Source of the DNA: GAS188 sp963794475
GTDB taxonomy: Bacteria; Pseudomonadota; Alphaproteobacteria; Rhizobiales; Beijerinckiaceae
Length of the DNA stretch: 64,000 bases
Assembly (NCBI GenBank): GCA_963794475.1
Contig: CAWCDW010000010.1
Location: 248,001 to 312,000 of the forward strand
Direction: 5' to 3'
In this document: positions 44,076 to 52,287 of the stretch, piece after piece
Position numbering within the stretch: the first letter of the stretch is position 1
How the letters are laid out: every line of letters starts with the position of its first letter
Made by a program: the position numbers and the translations under genes
The notes under the pieces: generated by a model
What the model was told of the DNA's origin: nothing
Seen by the model: the letters and a program-made list of their open reading frames with translations, nothing else
The model's database searches: none

Positions 44076-45005
44076 TCAAACATCGGGTGTTCCCGTCTGT
44101 CTGAAAATGCAGCGAAAACCGATATGACTCGTGCCCGTGTCGACCGGGTGTGCGTGACGCGCCGCCGGCCGATAGCGCCGGCAATAGTTGGGGGCGCAGA
44201 GATGAGAACCTCCCTTGACGACTTTGCGAGGAATACGCACCGATGAGGCACGTTCCTCACAGCTCTCCGCCTCGGGGTCGCCCCGAGGGTTTGCCGGAGC
44301 GCAGCAGTTTTTCGAGGGCTCTTCAGTGTGCCGTGGCGAAAACCAATCGGTCGTCCACTCCCAGACATTGCCGATCATGTCGTGGATGCCGTAGCCATTG
44401 GCCGGGAAGGCGAGAACGGGCGAGGTTCGCCGATATCCGTCGCTGGCGAGATTTTCGTGCGGAAACGCTCCTTGCCAAGTATTGGCCAGGTGGCGGCCCT
44501 TTGGCGTGAGCTCATCACCCCAGGCGAATTCTGCGCCGTCCCGGCCGCCCCGCGCCGCATATTCCCATTCGGCTTCTGTCGGTAGCGCCTTGCCGGCCCA
44601 GCGCGCATAGGCTTCGGCGTCACGATAGGCGATGTGCACGACGGGATGCTCGTCGAGCCCGCCGATCGAGCTACGCGGCCCGTAGGGTCTTCGCCAATTT
44701 GCGCCGAATTTGAACTGCCACCACTGCCTCCAATCTCTAAGATCGACGGGATGGTTCGGTGGCGTGAAGACGAGAGAACCCGGCTTCAGCATTTGCGGCA
44801 AGGCGCCGGGATAGTCTTTTGCATTGGGCGCGATCTCGGCAAAAGTCACGTATTTCGTGGCGTTGACGAACTCGCGGAATTGCCGGTTCGTGACGGGCGC
44901 GCGATCGATGAAGAATGAGTTTACCGTCACCCGGTGAACCGGCGCTTCCTCGGGGTAATGCCGATCCGAGCCCATATTGAAAGTGCCGCCCTCGACGAAA
45001 ACCAT
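44076..45005 (-). CDS. Formylglycine-generating enzyme (sulfatase-modifying factor)
   Basis: A 309-residue FGE-sulfatase domain protein: GGTFNMGSDRHYPEEAPVHR, PVTNRQFREFVNATKYVTFA, LPTEAEWEYAARGG, GNVWEWTTDWF and the C-terminal GGSHLCAPNYCRRYRPAARH. The two Cys of SHLCAPNYC correspond to the copper-binding catalytic pair of FGE. It oxidises the sulfatase motif Cys to formylglycine. The two sulfatases here (19690, 50656) are probable clients, although neither is adjacent. Lack of a visible signal peptide suggests cytoplasmic action before export. Confidence 0.92.
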   Translation of the reverse strand: MVFVEGGTFNMGSDRHYPEEAPVHRVTVNSFFIDRAPVTNRQFREFVNATKYVTFAEIAPNAKDYPGALPQMLKPGSLVFTPPNHPVDLRDWRQWWQFKFGANWRRPYGPRSSIGGLDEHPVVHIAYRDAEAYARWAGKALPTEAEWEYAARGGRDGAEFAWGDELTPKGRHLANTWQGAFPHENLASDGYRRTSPVLAFPANGYGIHDMIGNVWEWTTDWFSPRHTEEPSKNCCAPANPRGDPEAESCEERASSVRIPRKVVKGGSHLCAPNYCRRYRPAARHAHPVDTGTSHIGFRCIFRQTGTPDV

Positions 45006-45152
45006 GTTGTGAAGAGGAGGCGGCTCGCTCTGCTGATTTCGCAGCCGCTCTCGTCGCGGAGATCGTGAGGCTCATAGATATTCCCAGAACGTTGAAGCCA
45101 AGGTCTGCCGAAATCTACCCCACACGATTTCGATCTTCATCGGGCGACGGCT

Positions 45153-45998
45153 TCAGAAGCGAAAGCTCAATCCCATAACCGGCCCATATTGGACGACGTT
45201 GTAGAGATAGTTGCCTCTCGCATAGTCGATCTTGAGAGCACGGAACCCGGCAAAGGCGGAATAGCGCTCGCCGAAATTGTAGCCCACGCCGGCAAACACG
45301 TCTCCAAAGAAATCGGATTTGGCGCTCGTGCCGCCTGCGAAGCCGATTACCGAAGCGAACCAGCTCTCGTTGAAATTGAATCGCACCCGTGCCCCGAGCG
45401 CGGGATCGGCCCAGGCCTCGCTCTTGCCGAAAGAGAGAGACGTTCCCGCCCCCGTGTCGAGCTTCAGAATATTGTCGAGCGAGAATCCTCGCACACCCAC
45501 GAAGCCATCGACGAAGAATTGAGGATCATCGATAACGCGATATCCGGCAGCGACAAGCCCGATCAAAGAGGTGCTGTCGAGCCTGACGCCGAGTCCCAAT
45601 GTCCTCTGGGTGTCGAATTCCTTGCTCGGGGCAATTTTTGCGAAAATGAAGTCCGCAAGCAGAATGAAGCGCCCGCTCCTGAGTTCCGCCGCGGTCATGA
45701 AGGCACCGTTCAGATTTTGCAGGACCTTGTCAAAGCCGATGTCGATTTTCACGGCCGGCAGCGGAGGCAAGGTACGGGCACGGCCGCTAAGGCCCGATGC
45801 CCAGCCATATCCCGTAACGGTGAAAACCAATCCCTGGTCCGGAGCCGCGATCGGTTCAGCGATTTGGGGGCTCGGCGTCGAAAGATCGGCGGCGTAGCCA
45901 TGCTCCGCACCACCCAAGATCAACAATGCCAATATGGCAGCGCTGAAAATGCTGAGCTTTGGTGCTCGCAGGAAATCGAAGATCTCGACGACCATCAC
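45153..45998 (-). CDS. Outer membrane beta-barrel protein
   Basis: A 281-residue protein: signal peptide ending near GYAADL, then alternating amphipathic strands (VFTVTGYGWASGL, SLIGLVAAGYRV, VFAGVGYNFGERYSAFAGFR) and a C-terminal aromatic LSFRF, the BAM recognition signal. It resembles small eight-stranded barrels of the OmpA/opacity type. A GGGACC palindrome (15/16) lies 111 bp upstream, directed at it. Confidence 0.8.
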   Translation of the reverse strand: MMVVEIFDFLRAPKLSIFSAAILALLILGGAEHGYAADLSTPSPQIAEPIAAPDQGLVFTVTGYGWASGLSGRARTLPPLPAVKIDIGFDKVLQNLNGAFMTAAELRSGRFILLADFIFAKIAPSKEFDTQRTLGLGVRLDSTSLIGLVAAGYRVIDDPQFFVDGFVGVRGFSLDNILKLDTGAGTSLSFGKSEAWADPALGARVRFNFNESWFASVIGFAGGTSAKSDFFGDVFAGVGYNFGERYSAFAGFRALKIDYARGNYLYNVVQYGPVMGLSFRF

Positions 45999-46109
45999 CC
46001 CTCGCCCTTATGGTTCGTGCAATGTACGAAGAGTATTTCTTGTCACCCCTCGATTTGCAAGCGACTTACCAAAGACGAGAAGGTGCGGGGAAAGCATAGC
46101 ACGCGGCAA

Positions 46110-46125
46110 TGTGACCTTGGTCCCA
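46110..46125. promoter_or_regulatory. GGGACC/GGTCCC palindrome, site 3
   Basis: TGTGACC-TT-GGTCCCA, 15 of 16 positions. It is 111 bp upstream of the outer membrane protein gene and reads CCAAGG toward it. Confidence 0.7.
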
Positions 46126-46319
46126 CATTGGCATTGCTTTTGACCTCGAGTAAAGCCGGACAAAAATGAAGGGATCTTCGTGATCCCTATCACCGCGACG
46201 GGCCGCGCGGGCGTTGGAATGCAAGGCGCATCAGCGGCCTCATGCGCGGCTTCTCGACAAAGGCTGCCTCGCTTCCAGATGGCCGCCCCGGCGAAGTGCA
46301 ATCAAACTTCTGCACATTC

Positions 46320-46691
46320 TTACCACGGGCCGAAATCGAAGGCATTCTGGTTCATGATCGCGGTCATTTGCTGCTCATTCGCGAGCTGCTTCGCAAACAC
46401 CATCGCGCGATAATTCGACCAGGCAGCCTGATCTCCGAAATACACGCATTGGCAGATCGTCGGATCGGCATAAACCCAGACCAGATTCCCTCCGTGCGTC
46501 TGCTGGACAAATTTGTGGGGAGGCAGCTTCCTCATGGCGGTGAGACGTGCGGGCGTGTTCGCCGGGTTGACCGTAAAGCCGGCGGCTGCCAGCAAGTCTT
46601 CCTTCGACTGCACCGCCTGTTGCGTGGATTGGCAGGCCGAGACGAGCAGCGCCGTGGCGAGGGCGATTCCGGGCAAGAGGCGCGACATCAT
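46320..46691 (-). CDS. Lipoprotein of unknown function
   Basis: A 123-residue lipoprotein: LATALLVSAC gives the lipobox (ALLVSAC). The mature part (MRKLPPHKFVQQTHGGNLVW, YADPTICQCVYFGDQAAWSN) is compact with a Cys pair. Unknown family, but such short proteins recur in rhizobial genomes. It has its own GGGACC-type palindrome 126 bp upstream. Confidence 0.75.
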   Translation of the reverse strand: MMSRLLPGIALATALLVSACQSTQQAVQSKEDLLAAAGFTVNPANTPARLTAMRKLPPHKFVQQTHGGNLVWVYADPTICQCVYFGDQAAWSNYRAMVFAKQLANEQQMTAIMNQNAFDFGPW

Positions 46692-46817
46692 CTGGCGAAC
46701 TCCGGGGCTGGTGCTTCTTTCAAAAGAGCTGCTGACCGCGGGTCGGCGAAGCTCGGCGAGGCCTAGCGCTTCGTGGCTCGTCGGGTGATTAAAAACAAAC
46801 TAAGCCGCCAGTGATAG

Positions 46818-46833
46818 TTGGACCTTCGTCCCA
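46818..46833. promoter_or_regulatory. GGGACC/GGTCCC palindrome, site 4
   Basis: TTGGACC-TT-CGTCCCA, 14 of 16 positions, 126 bp upstream of the lipoprotein start at 46691, with CCAAGG-type orientation toward it (AAGG half kept; one half-site base changed). Confidence 0.6.
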
Positions 46834-46952
46834 TTTGAGCGCCAGTTCGCAATCCACTCAACTGCATTTTCATTTGGCTCTACCGGTGCAGACAAGAGGT
46901 GGTTAAAAGGACGGTGGTGCCACTCGTTCTTCTTCTTCACTTGTGCTTGCAC

Positions 46953-47429
46953 TCAGCGTGACATCCGGATGATTACCTCATCCCTCCCCAGGCTTAGTGT
47001 CGCGCCGGAGCTTGTGCCCGTCAGGTGCATGATCACACCTGACTTGTTCTCGAGCCACAGCTCACTCGCGCCTGCCGTCTCGAGACCGACCTGGCCCGAG
47101 CCTTGCGCATAGAAGCCCGGAAATTGGGAGATATCGTCGAGCTTGTAAACATCGCCCGCGACCTCCGTCCTCGACAAAGCTTCTCCAGGACCCATGATCG
47201 TCCCGAGCAATTCGAACCGATATTTCTTTCCGTGGTAAGTAAGCTCGCCTTTGCCCGCACCGACTCCACCAACGAAAGCCTCGGTGAGTTTTACGGTGCC
47301 GACCGGCGATAAGCCGGCGATGCTCTGGGACGTTGGAACCACCGTCTGAACAGGCGTTGATTCGCAGCCTCCGACCAACAGCAGGGAGAACAGCACTGAG
47401 CCGAGCCGAATATTTGCGTGCCAGCTCAT
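46953..47429 (-). CDS. Lipoprotein of unknown function
   Basis: From ATG 47429 a signal sequence ends at LLVGGC, a lipobox. The mature ~130 residues are beta-rich and glycine-rich (GGVGAGKGELTYHGKKYRFE, GSGQVGLETAGASELWLENK). It looks like a member of the small DUF-type periplasmic lipoproteins; I cannot name the family. It follows the gene at 47530 by 100 bp and may share its promoter. Confidence 0.75.
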   Translation of the reverse strand: MSWHANIRLGSVLFSLLLVGGCESTPVQTVVPTSQSIAGLSPVGTVKLTEAFVGGVGAGKGELTYHGKKYRFELLGTIMGPGEALSRTEVAGDVYKLDDISQFPGFYAQGSGQVGLETAGASELWLENKSGVIMHLTGTSSGATLSLGRDEVIIRMSR

Positions 47430-47529
47430 CGTACTTTTCCTCTGTGCGAACACGAGCTTTCGGGCATGTTCATGCGGTGCGTCCTCGTGCTCATCTGCGC
47501 TGGCGGACCCACAGGCGTCCGTCATCAAC

Positions 47530-47757
47530 TCAAGGCCTCAATCCCGCCGCATGCATGCAAGCGCGATAGACGAAATAACGGTCTTTCTGGAGATCAGAGC
47601 TGCGCTGGCCCGTGTCAGCCACTTCCTGGCGGGCCTTATCGGCGCACGCCTCCCGGGATGCTGGCGCAGGCAACCCCATCGAGCCCGATGGAGTTTGGCA
47701 CGCCGCAACGCCAACCCCGAGGACCGCGAACAAAATCCAGGTTGCGACGCCGCCCAT
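47530..47757 (-). CDS. Small lipoprotein
   Basis: A ~75-residue lipoprotein from ATG 47757: ILFAVLGVGVAAC is a signal with lipobox, then a charged helical domain with two Cys (REACADKARQEVADTG, YFVYRACMHAAGL). The ribosome site is weak; a longer frame to 47859 is less likely. A palindrome lies 186 bp upstream. Confidence 0.65.
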   Translation of the reverse strand: MGGVATWILFAVLGVGVAACQTPSGSMGLPAPASREACADKARQEVADTGQRSSDLQKDRYFVYRACMHAAGLRP

Positions 47758-47943
47758 GGCCGGCCCGCCAAGTAGCCGAGGGGCAGTTGAAGTCGCTTGG
47801 GTTCTCGCCTTTTTGCAAGTAAACGCTTCGGCGAAAAGTCTATGATTACTTGGTCCCATTTCCTTTTCCTCGTTCCCCGGATGCGGCGCTGCCTTTTGGG
47901 GTCTCGTAAAAAACAGCGTAGCCGCTTCAATGCCGCGCGACTA

Positions 47944-47959
47944 TTGGACCATGGTCCCA
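47944..47959. promoter_or_regulatory. GGGACC/GGTCCC palindrome, site 5
   Basis: TTGGACC-AT-GGTCCCA, 14 of 16 positions; the centre is AT, so it is nearly symmetric. Lies 186 bp upstream of the small lipoprotein start (47757). Confidence 0.65.
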
Positions 47960-47961
47960 CA

Positions 47962-48268
47962 CAATGCGCAGGGAAGGAGTGCAATTACGAGACCTGGCAA
48001 TGCGAGGGCTGATTTGACGCGCTCAGCGCCGCACGTCCCGTAACTGAAGCCTTGGACGCTGCGATCACCCCCAGCCAACGTCTCAGAAGCGGGCTCGGCG
48101 CCGAAACATTGCTGACGCTGCCGCCTCATGGCAAAAGGAAACGAGAACCGGGCCAGCGGGTGCAAATACAAATACGGCGTTACGGCGCCCGAACGTCAGG
48201 AAGTAGTGATGGTATTTTTGTAGAATAACAGCTAAGGCATAGGAAACCCAGAGAACAGGAGAGTTCGC
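47962..48268. other. Intergenic region
   Basis: No gene is supported in these ~300 bp. They separate the leftward lipoprotein pair from the rightward secreted protein gene, so must carry a plus-strand promoter, which I could not identify. Confidence 0.4.
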
Positions 48269-48679
48269 TTGCGCCGCATTGCCTTTGTCGTCGTCGCGGC
48301 TACTCTCGCGATTTCGGTTTCCGCTACAGCTCGAGCGGCAACGGTCTCACTGATTGGTGCCTGGCAATCCTGTAAAGCCGACAGATGCTTGGAGCGCTTC
48401 GCCTTCCAGCCCAACGGAAGAGTAATCAAACAACGTGTGGTACTGGGGACTACCGTGACCGCCTATGGCCGCTACAAGCGGCGGGGAGGCATTCTAAAAA
48501 TCACTTGGACACGCTTTTCACCAAAGCAGGTTTGCCCTCAACCAAACCCGGCAGGCCGATCGGGTTGCAGATCGAGTGCCGAATCTTCCATGCAAGGGCC
48601 AGTTCGGTTCAAAGGACTCAATGCCCTCATCTGGAAAATTTCGTCCCAGCCGCTTCGGCTCGTGCGCATCGAGGAATGA
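48269..48679 (+). CDS. Hypothetical secreted protein
   Basis: TTG 48269 follows GGAGAG and opens a signal peptide (RRIAFVVVAATLAISVSATA). The ~115-residue mature part has IGAWQSCKADRCLERFAFQP, YGRYKRRGGILKITWTRF and Cys-containing loops, resembling a lipocalin-like small beta barrel. Four Cys suggest disulfides. Unknown function. Confidence 0.65.
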   Translation: MRRIAFVVVAATLAISVSATARAATVSLIGAWQSCKADRCLERFAFQPNGRVIKQRVVLGTTVTAYGRYKRRGGILKITWTRFSPKQVCPQPNPAGRSGCRSSAESSMQGPVRFKGLNALIWKISSQPLRLVRIEE

Positions 48680-48767
48680 GCTTAGCGAAGCGCCGCGAGT
48701 GCGGTGATCGGTGCATTTGAACCCGGCGGCGAGGGCCGCCCCAGCGCCGGACTCTTGTCGGAAAATG

Positions 48768-48947
48768 TCAGCGCGAGCACGTCAAGGTTGGATTTACAAG
48801 AGAACGGCCGGCAAAGTTCCGCGGCTCGTCGGACAGCTCGAATTGTGAGGCCCGCTTCCTGCCTATTGGCAAGAGAAGTGCCCAAGCTGCTACGGCGAGC
48901 GTGAGCGGAAGCGGCGAAACAAGGATAGCCACCAATATCAGGCGCAT
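48768..48947 (-). CDS. Tiny membrane protein, copy 2
   Basis: From ATG 48947 (AGGAAT upstream) to TGA 48768-48770: 59 residues. MRLILVAILVSPLPLTLAVA is one transmembrane segment, followed by AWALLLPIGRKRASQFELSD. The pattern matches the tiny protein at 32415 (about 14 of 24 identical residues at the N-terminus, counted by eye). A GGGACC-type palindrome lies 148 bp upstream, and a phased TATCAAG array sits between. Confidence 0.6.
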   Translation of the reverse strand: MRLILVAILVSPLPLTLAVAAWALLLPIGRKRASQFELSDEPRNFAGRSLVNPTLTCSR

Positions 48948-49014
48948 TAAGATGAATTCCTGGGCATAGCGGTGACCTCTTGTACATTTTTCGAAAAGTA
49001 TAGAAAAAGTACCC

Positions 49015-49073
49015 TATCAAGTAGGTTATAGTACATATCAAGGCTGTTCCTTGATACCGTTAGTAATATCAAG
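49015..49073. promoter_or_regulatory. Phased TATCAAG operator-like array
   Basis: TATCAAG occurs at 49015-49021, 49036-49042 and 49067-49073, spaced by 21 and 31 bp, near-integral helical turns. The middle copy is also the left arm of an inverted repeat, TATCAAGG-CTGTT-CCTTGATA (49036-49056). The region is AT-rich relative to its surroundings, and lies 68 bp before the tiny membrane protein gene. Confidence 0.45.
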
Positions 49074-49095
49074 CATGAAATTCATTACGCTCCAA

Positions 49096-49111
49096 TTGGA
49101 CCTTGGACCTA
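49096..49111. promoter_or_regulatory. GGGACC/GGTCCC palindrome, site 6
   Basis: TTGGACC-TT-GGACCTA, 13 of 16 positions and the weakest right half. It is 148 bp upstream of the tiny membrane protein at 48947, reading CCAAGG toward it. Confidence 0.55.
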
Positions 49112-49165
49112 CAGCTCGAAAGAGTGGGTTCAAGCCGGCCCGGCGGTCGCGACCAGCCGGTGCTC

Positions 49166-50533
49166 TCAGTGCCAGGGCAAGCTTTTCTCGACAGCATTTC
49201 GCTCGGAAATTTTCGCGAGCTGCAGAGTACGTTCTCTCAAGGAATCGTAGATCGGCGGATCGCGCATCAACGTCGGCGCAAGCATTGCCATGAAGCTCGC
49301 GCCGAGCATCGGCAAAAGCATGGTGACGTCCGCCGTCATCTCCACGACAAGAACGATACCGGTCAGTGGCGCGCGCACAACGCCGATGAAAAAAGCGGCC
49401 ATCCCTACGACGGCGAATCCCTCAGGTTCAAGGCTGGAGGTTGGGAACAAAACTTGGCAGGATTCACCGAAGAACAATCCCAGTTGGGCTCCGAGCACGA
49501 GCATGGGGGCAAACAGGCCCCCCGGCGTACCGGCCGCATAGGAGATCGCGCCGAAGCCGAGCCGGACGAGGAAGATGAACGGGAGGAGGGCGAGCGCATC
49601 GGCTCCAAGCAGAGCGCGCTGCGTAAGGGGATCCCCACCCCCGACAAGATCCGGCGCGAACCAGGCCAGCACTCCGGCGAACGCCCCGATGACACCCGCA
49701 CGCAGTTCGACGGGGCAGCCCTCGAGACGGCCGACCGCCGCGACCGTTGCGAGCAGTAAGCGGTTGAAGGCGACCCCCGCAATGCCGGCCAAGGCTCCGA
49801 GCACGAAGTAGAGCGGCCTCGTCGCGGCACCGGCGTGAGACAACACGCGGACATGGAAGTCCGACGCATCGCCGAGCAGCACGCGGGAGACGGAGATGGC
49901 GGTCGCGGACGCGCCGAGCGCCGCGATCGCGACGCGCAGCTCGAACCGGCGCACCAGCTCCTCAAGAACAAAGATTGCGCCTGCTATCGGCGCATTGAAG
50001 GCGGTGGCGAGCCCGGCTCCGGCCCCGGCGGCAAGCAACACGCGGCAGTCGGGCCAGCCGCGTCGAAACACTTTGCCGGTCAGATGACCGAGAGTGGCGG
50101 CCATCTGAACGCTTGGTCCCTCGCGGCCGAGCGCCAATCCGGCGCCGATCGCGAGCACGCCACCAACGAACTTCACGGGTATTATGCGAAACGGTGCCTG
50201 CGGCAGCTCCTCGTTCAGTACCGCCTCGACGTGAGGAATGCCGCTTCCTGACGCCTGAGGCGAGTAGAGGCGCACCAATCTCGCCGCTGCGCCCGCCGCG
50301 ATGGTGCAAGCGAAGCTGACCAGCAAGAAGCCGAGGAAGGCTTTCGAATGGGCCCAGAGGATCACGCTATCGCGCAACTTATCCGCGCGTTCGAGCATGA
50401 GCAGGAAGAGCGCTCCCAACAAGCCTGAGGCCGCGCCGATGACAAGCGCCAGAGCGGCGAGCACAAGGAGGCTGCCATGGCCTTCGCCTTCGTCCGCAGG
50501 CTTCCGCTTGGGCAGATTCGTATCCAATACCAT
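49166..50533 (-). CDS. ClC family chloride channel/antiporter
   Basis: A ~455-residue membrane protein with about ten helices and the ClC selectivity motifs: GSGIPHVEAV, GREGPSVQMAA, and GGLFAPMLVLGA (GxFxP). I use ATG 50533; GTG 50569 is in frame but lies in a palindrome. No CBS domains. It exchanges Cl- for H+ or conducts Cl-, useful in extreme acid resistance. It is downstream of the sulfatase on the same strand, separated by a 122-bp gap with a perfect CCCATGCATGGG. Confidence 0.9.
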   Translation of the reverse strand: MVLDTNLPKRKPADEGEGHGSLLVLAALALVIGAASGLLGALFLLMLERADKLRDSVILWAHSKAFLGFLLVSFACTIAAGAAARLVRLYSPQASGSGIPHVEAVLNEELPQAPFRIIPVKFVGGVLAIGAGLALGREGPSVQMAATLGHLTGKVFRRGWPDCRVLLAAGAGAGLATAFNAPIAGAIFVLEELVRRFELRVAIAALGASATAISVSRVLLGDASDFHVRVLSHAGAATRPLYFVLGALAGIAGVAFNRLLLATVAAVGRLEGCPVELRAGVIGAFAGVLAWFAPDLVGGGDPLTQRALLGADALALLPFIFLVRLGFGAISYAAGTPGGLFAPMLVLGAQLGLFFGESCQVLFPTSSLEPEGFAVVGMAAFFIGVVRAPLTGIVLVVEMTADVTMLLPMLGASFMAMLAPTLMRDPPIYDSLRERTLQLAKISERNAVEKSLPWH

Positions 50534-50560
50534 CAAGCCATGGGGTGCTGACAGAAACGG

Positions 50561-50586
50561 CCCATGCACGGTGGCCCATGCATGGG
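50561..50586. promoter_or_regulatory. CCCATGCATGGG palindrome before ClC gene
   Basis: CCCATGCATGGG (50575-50586) is a perfect 12-bp palindrome. A direct copy of its left part (CCCATGCA, 50561-50568) lies 14 bp away. It is just ahead of the ClC start and could be a repressor operator or a small hairpin in the mRNA leader. Confidence 0.35.
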
Positions 50587-50655
50587 TAGCTACATTTCTT
50601 TCTGATGACGAGGCTCAGCTTGTGTGCCCTCGACCACGCAGCAGCGTCGGATCAG

Positions 50656-52152
50656 CTAGTGATAGCTGCTGCCTCCAGCGTCCTGGATCTGGCGGAGAAC
50701 CTCGTCCAGGTTGAACGCCGCAGGCTTCTGTCGCGGCGGGAATTGCTTGAAGGCTTGGATCTGTTGGGCCACCAGCCCCTGCATCTCGTAGAGCAGATAT
50801 GCGTGGGAGATCACCCAATCCCAATAGGTATTCGAGTTCTCATCCGCCCGTTCGAAGGGATCGCGGCGCAGGTTAAACATCTTCGGCGCTCTGAGCTTCA
50901 CGAACGGCTCGAACCAACACATGAGTTGCTTGGCTCTCTGCTCCATCAGCACCAGTTTCCAATCGCCGATGCGAAGGGCCAAGATGTCTCCATCGTCGCT
51001 GATGTAGAAGTAGAACTTCCTCGGACCTTCCTTCGCCTCGCCGGTCAGATAGGGAATGAGGTTGAAGCCGTCGATATGCACCTTGAAGGTCTTGTTTCCG
51101 ATCTTGTGACCTTTGAGGAGCTTATCCTTGATCTCCGGCTCTCCCGCGGCAGCCAGCAGCGTCGGCAGCCATTCTTGGTGGGAGGCAACGTCGTTCAGCA
51201 CTGTCCCCGGCTTGATCTTACCCGGCCAGCGCACGAAAACAGGCACGCGCCATCCGCCCTCCCAATTGGTGTTCTTCTCGCTGCGGAACGGTGTAATTCC
51301 GGCATCGGGCCAGCTATTGTAGTGCGGCCCGTTATCCGTTGAATACATGACGATCGTGTCATCCGCGATGCCGAGCTCGTCCAGCTTGGTCAGCATCCTG
51401 CCGATATTCTCGTCATGTGCGACCATGACGTCGTTGTACTCCCCCTGACCACCGCTCTTACCCTTGTGCTTCTCAGCACTGTGAGTCCTGAAGTGCATGG
51501 CCGTGGTATTGTACCAGACGAAGAACGGCTTGCCGTCCTTGTGGCATTTGTCGATGAAATCGAGAGCACGGTCGGTGACCTCTTCATCGATGGTCTCCAT
51601 GCGCTTCTTGTTGAGGGGGCCCGTATCCTCGATCTTCTGCCCGCCTTTCCCGTCCGCCCAACAATGCAGCACACCCCTCGGCCCGAAGCGCTTCTTGAAA
51701 GCAGGATCCTTCGGATAGTCCGAGTCTTCCGGCTCCTCCTCGGCATTGAGATGGTAGAGGTTGCCGAAGAACTCATCGAAACCGTGCACGGTCGGCAGAA
51801 ACGGGTCCTTATCTCCCAAGTGGTTCTTGCCGAACTGACCGGTGGCATAGCCCAAGGGCTTCAGCAGCTCCGCGATGGTCGGATCCTCCGCACGAAGACC
51901 GACATCAGCACCCGGCATTCCGACTTTGGTCAGACCGGTCCGAATCGGGTTCTGCCCGGTGATGAAGGCAGCCCGGCCCGCGGTGCAGCTTTGCTGCCCG
52001 TAATAGTCGGTGAAGGTTGCGCCCTCATTGCCGATCCTGTCGATGTTGGGCGTACGATAACCCATTTGCCCCCGGTTGTTGTAGCTGATGTTCCACCAGC
52101 CAATATCGTCACCCCAAAGGATGAGAATATTCGGTTTGCCTGTTGCAGCCAT
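50656..52152 (-). CDS. Arylsulfatase, cytoplasmic type
   Basis: A 498-residue sulfatase without signal peptide. ILILWGDDIGWWN gives the metal Asp pair. The nucleophile motif is QQSCTAGRAAFITG, that is CxAxR instead of the usual CxPxR. GKNHLGDKD and STDNGPHYNSW supply Lys/His and Asp/Asn. Ala at the Pro position is tolerated by some maturases, so it may still be converted to formylglycine. It lies downstream of cydAB with a ~135-bp gap. Confidence 0.9.
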   Translation of the reverse strand: MAATGKPNILILWGDDIGWWNISYNNRGQMGYRTPNIDRIGNEGATFTDYYGQQSCTAGRAAFITGQNPIRTGLTKVGMPGADVGLRAEDPTIAELLKPLGYATGQFGKNHLGDKDPFLPTVHGFDEFFGNLYHLNAEEEPEDSDYPKDPAFKKRFGPRGVLHCWADGKGGQKIEDTGPLNKKRMETIDEEVTDRALDFIDKCHKDGKPFFVWYNTTAMHFRTHSAEKHKGKSGGQGEYNDVMVAHDENIGRMLTKLDELGIADDTIVMYSTDNGPHYNSWPDAGITPFRSEKNTNWEGGWRVPVFVRWPGKIKPGTVLNDVASHQEWLPTLLAAAGEPEIKDKLLKGHKIGNKTFKVHIDGFNLIPYLTGEAKEGPRKFYFYISDDGDILALRIGDWKLVLMEQRAKQLMCWFEPFVKLRAPKMFNLRRDPFERADENSNTYWDWVISHAYLLYEMQGLVAQQIQAFKQFPPRQKPAAFNLDEVLRQIQDAGGSSYH

Positions 52153-52287
52153 TTCAATTTGCTCCTTTTGCTCTGCACTTCAGATCGACGGCGCAGTTGA
52201 TTTTCCACTGAGACTTTCGCCTTCCTTTCAGTCGGCTTTCCGCGGACGTGGCAGTAATTTCCCCAAACAATAGAAGGACATTCGGCA

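Noticed and set aside
48990..49080. Possible FixK/FNR box in the TATCAAG region
   Set aside because: FixK boxes are TTGAT-N4-ATCAA; here TTGAT and ATCAA are 12 bp apart and the other inverted pair is in the reverse order.
49103..49759. Plus-strand frame opposite the ClC gene
   Set aside because: Highly charged, repetitive text typical of antisense GC-rich sequence; ClC motifs are on the other strand.
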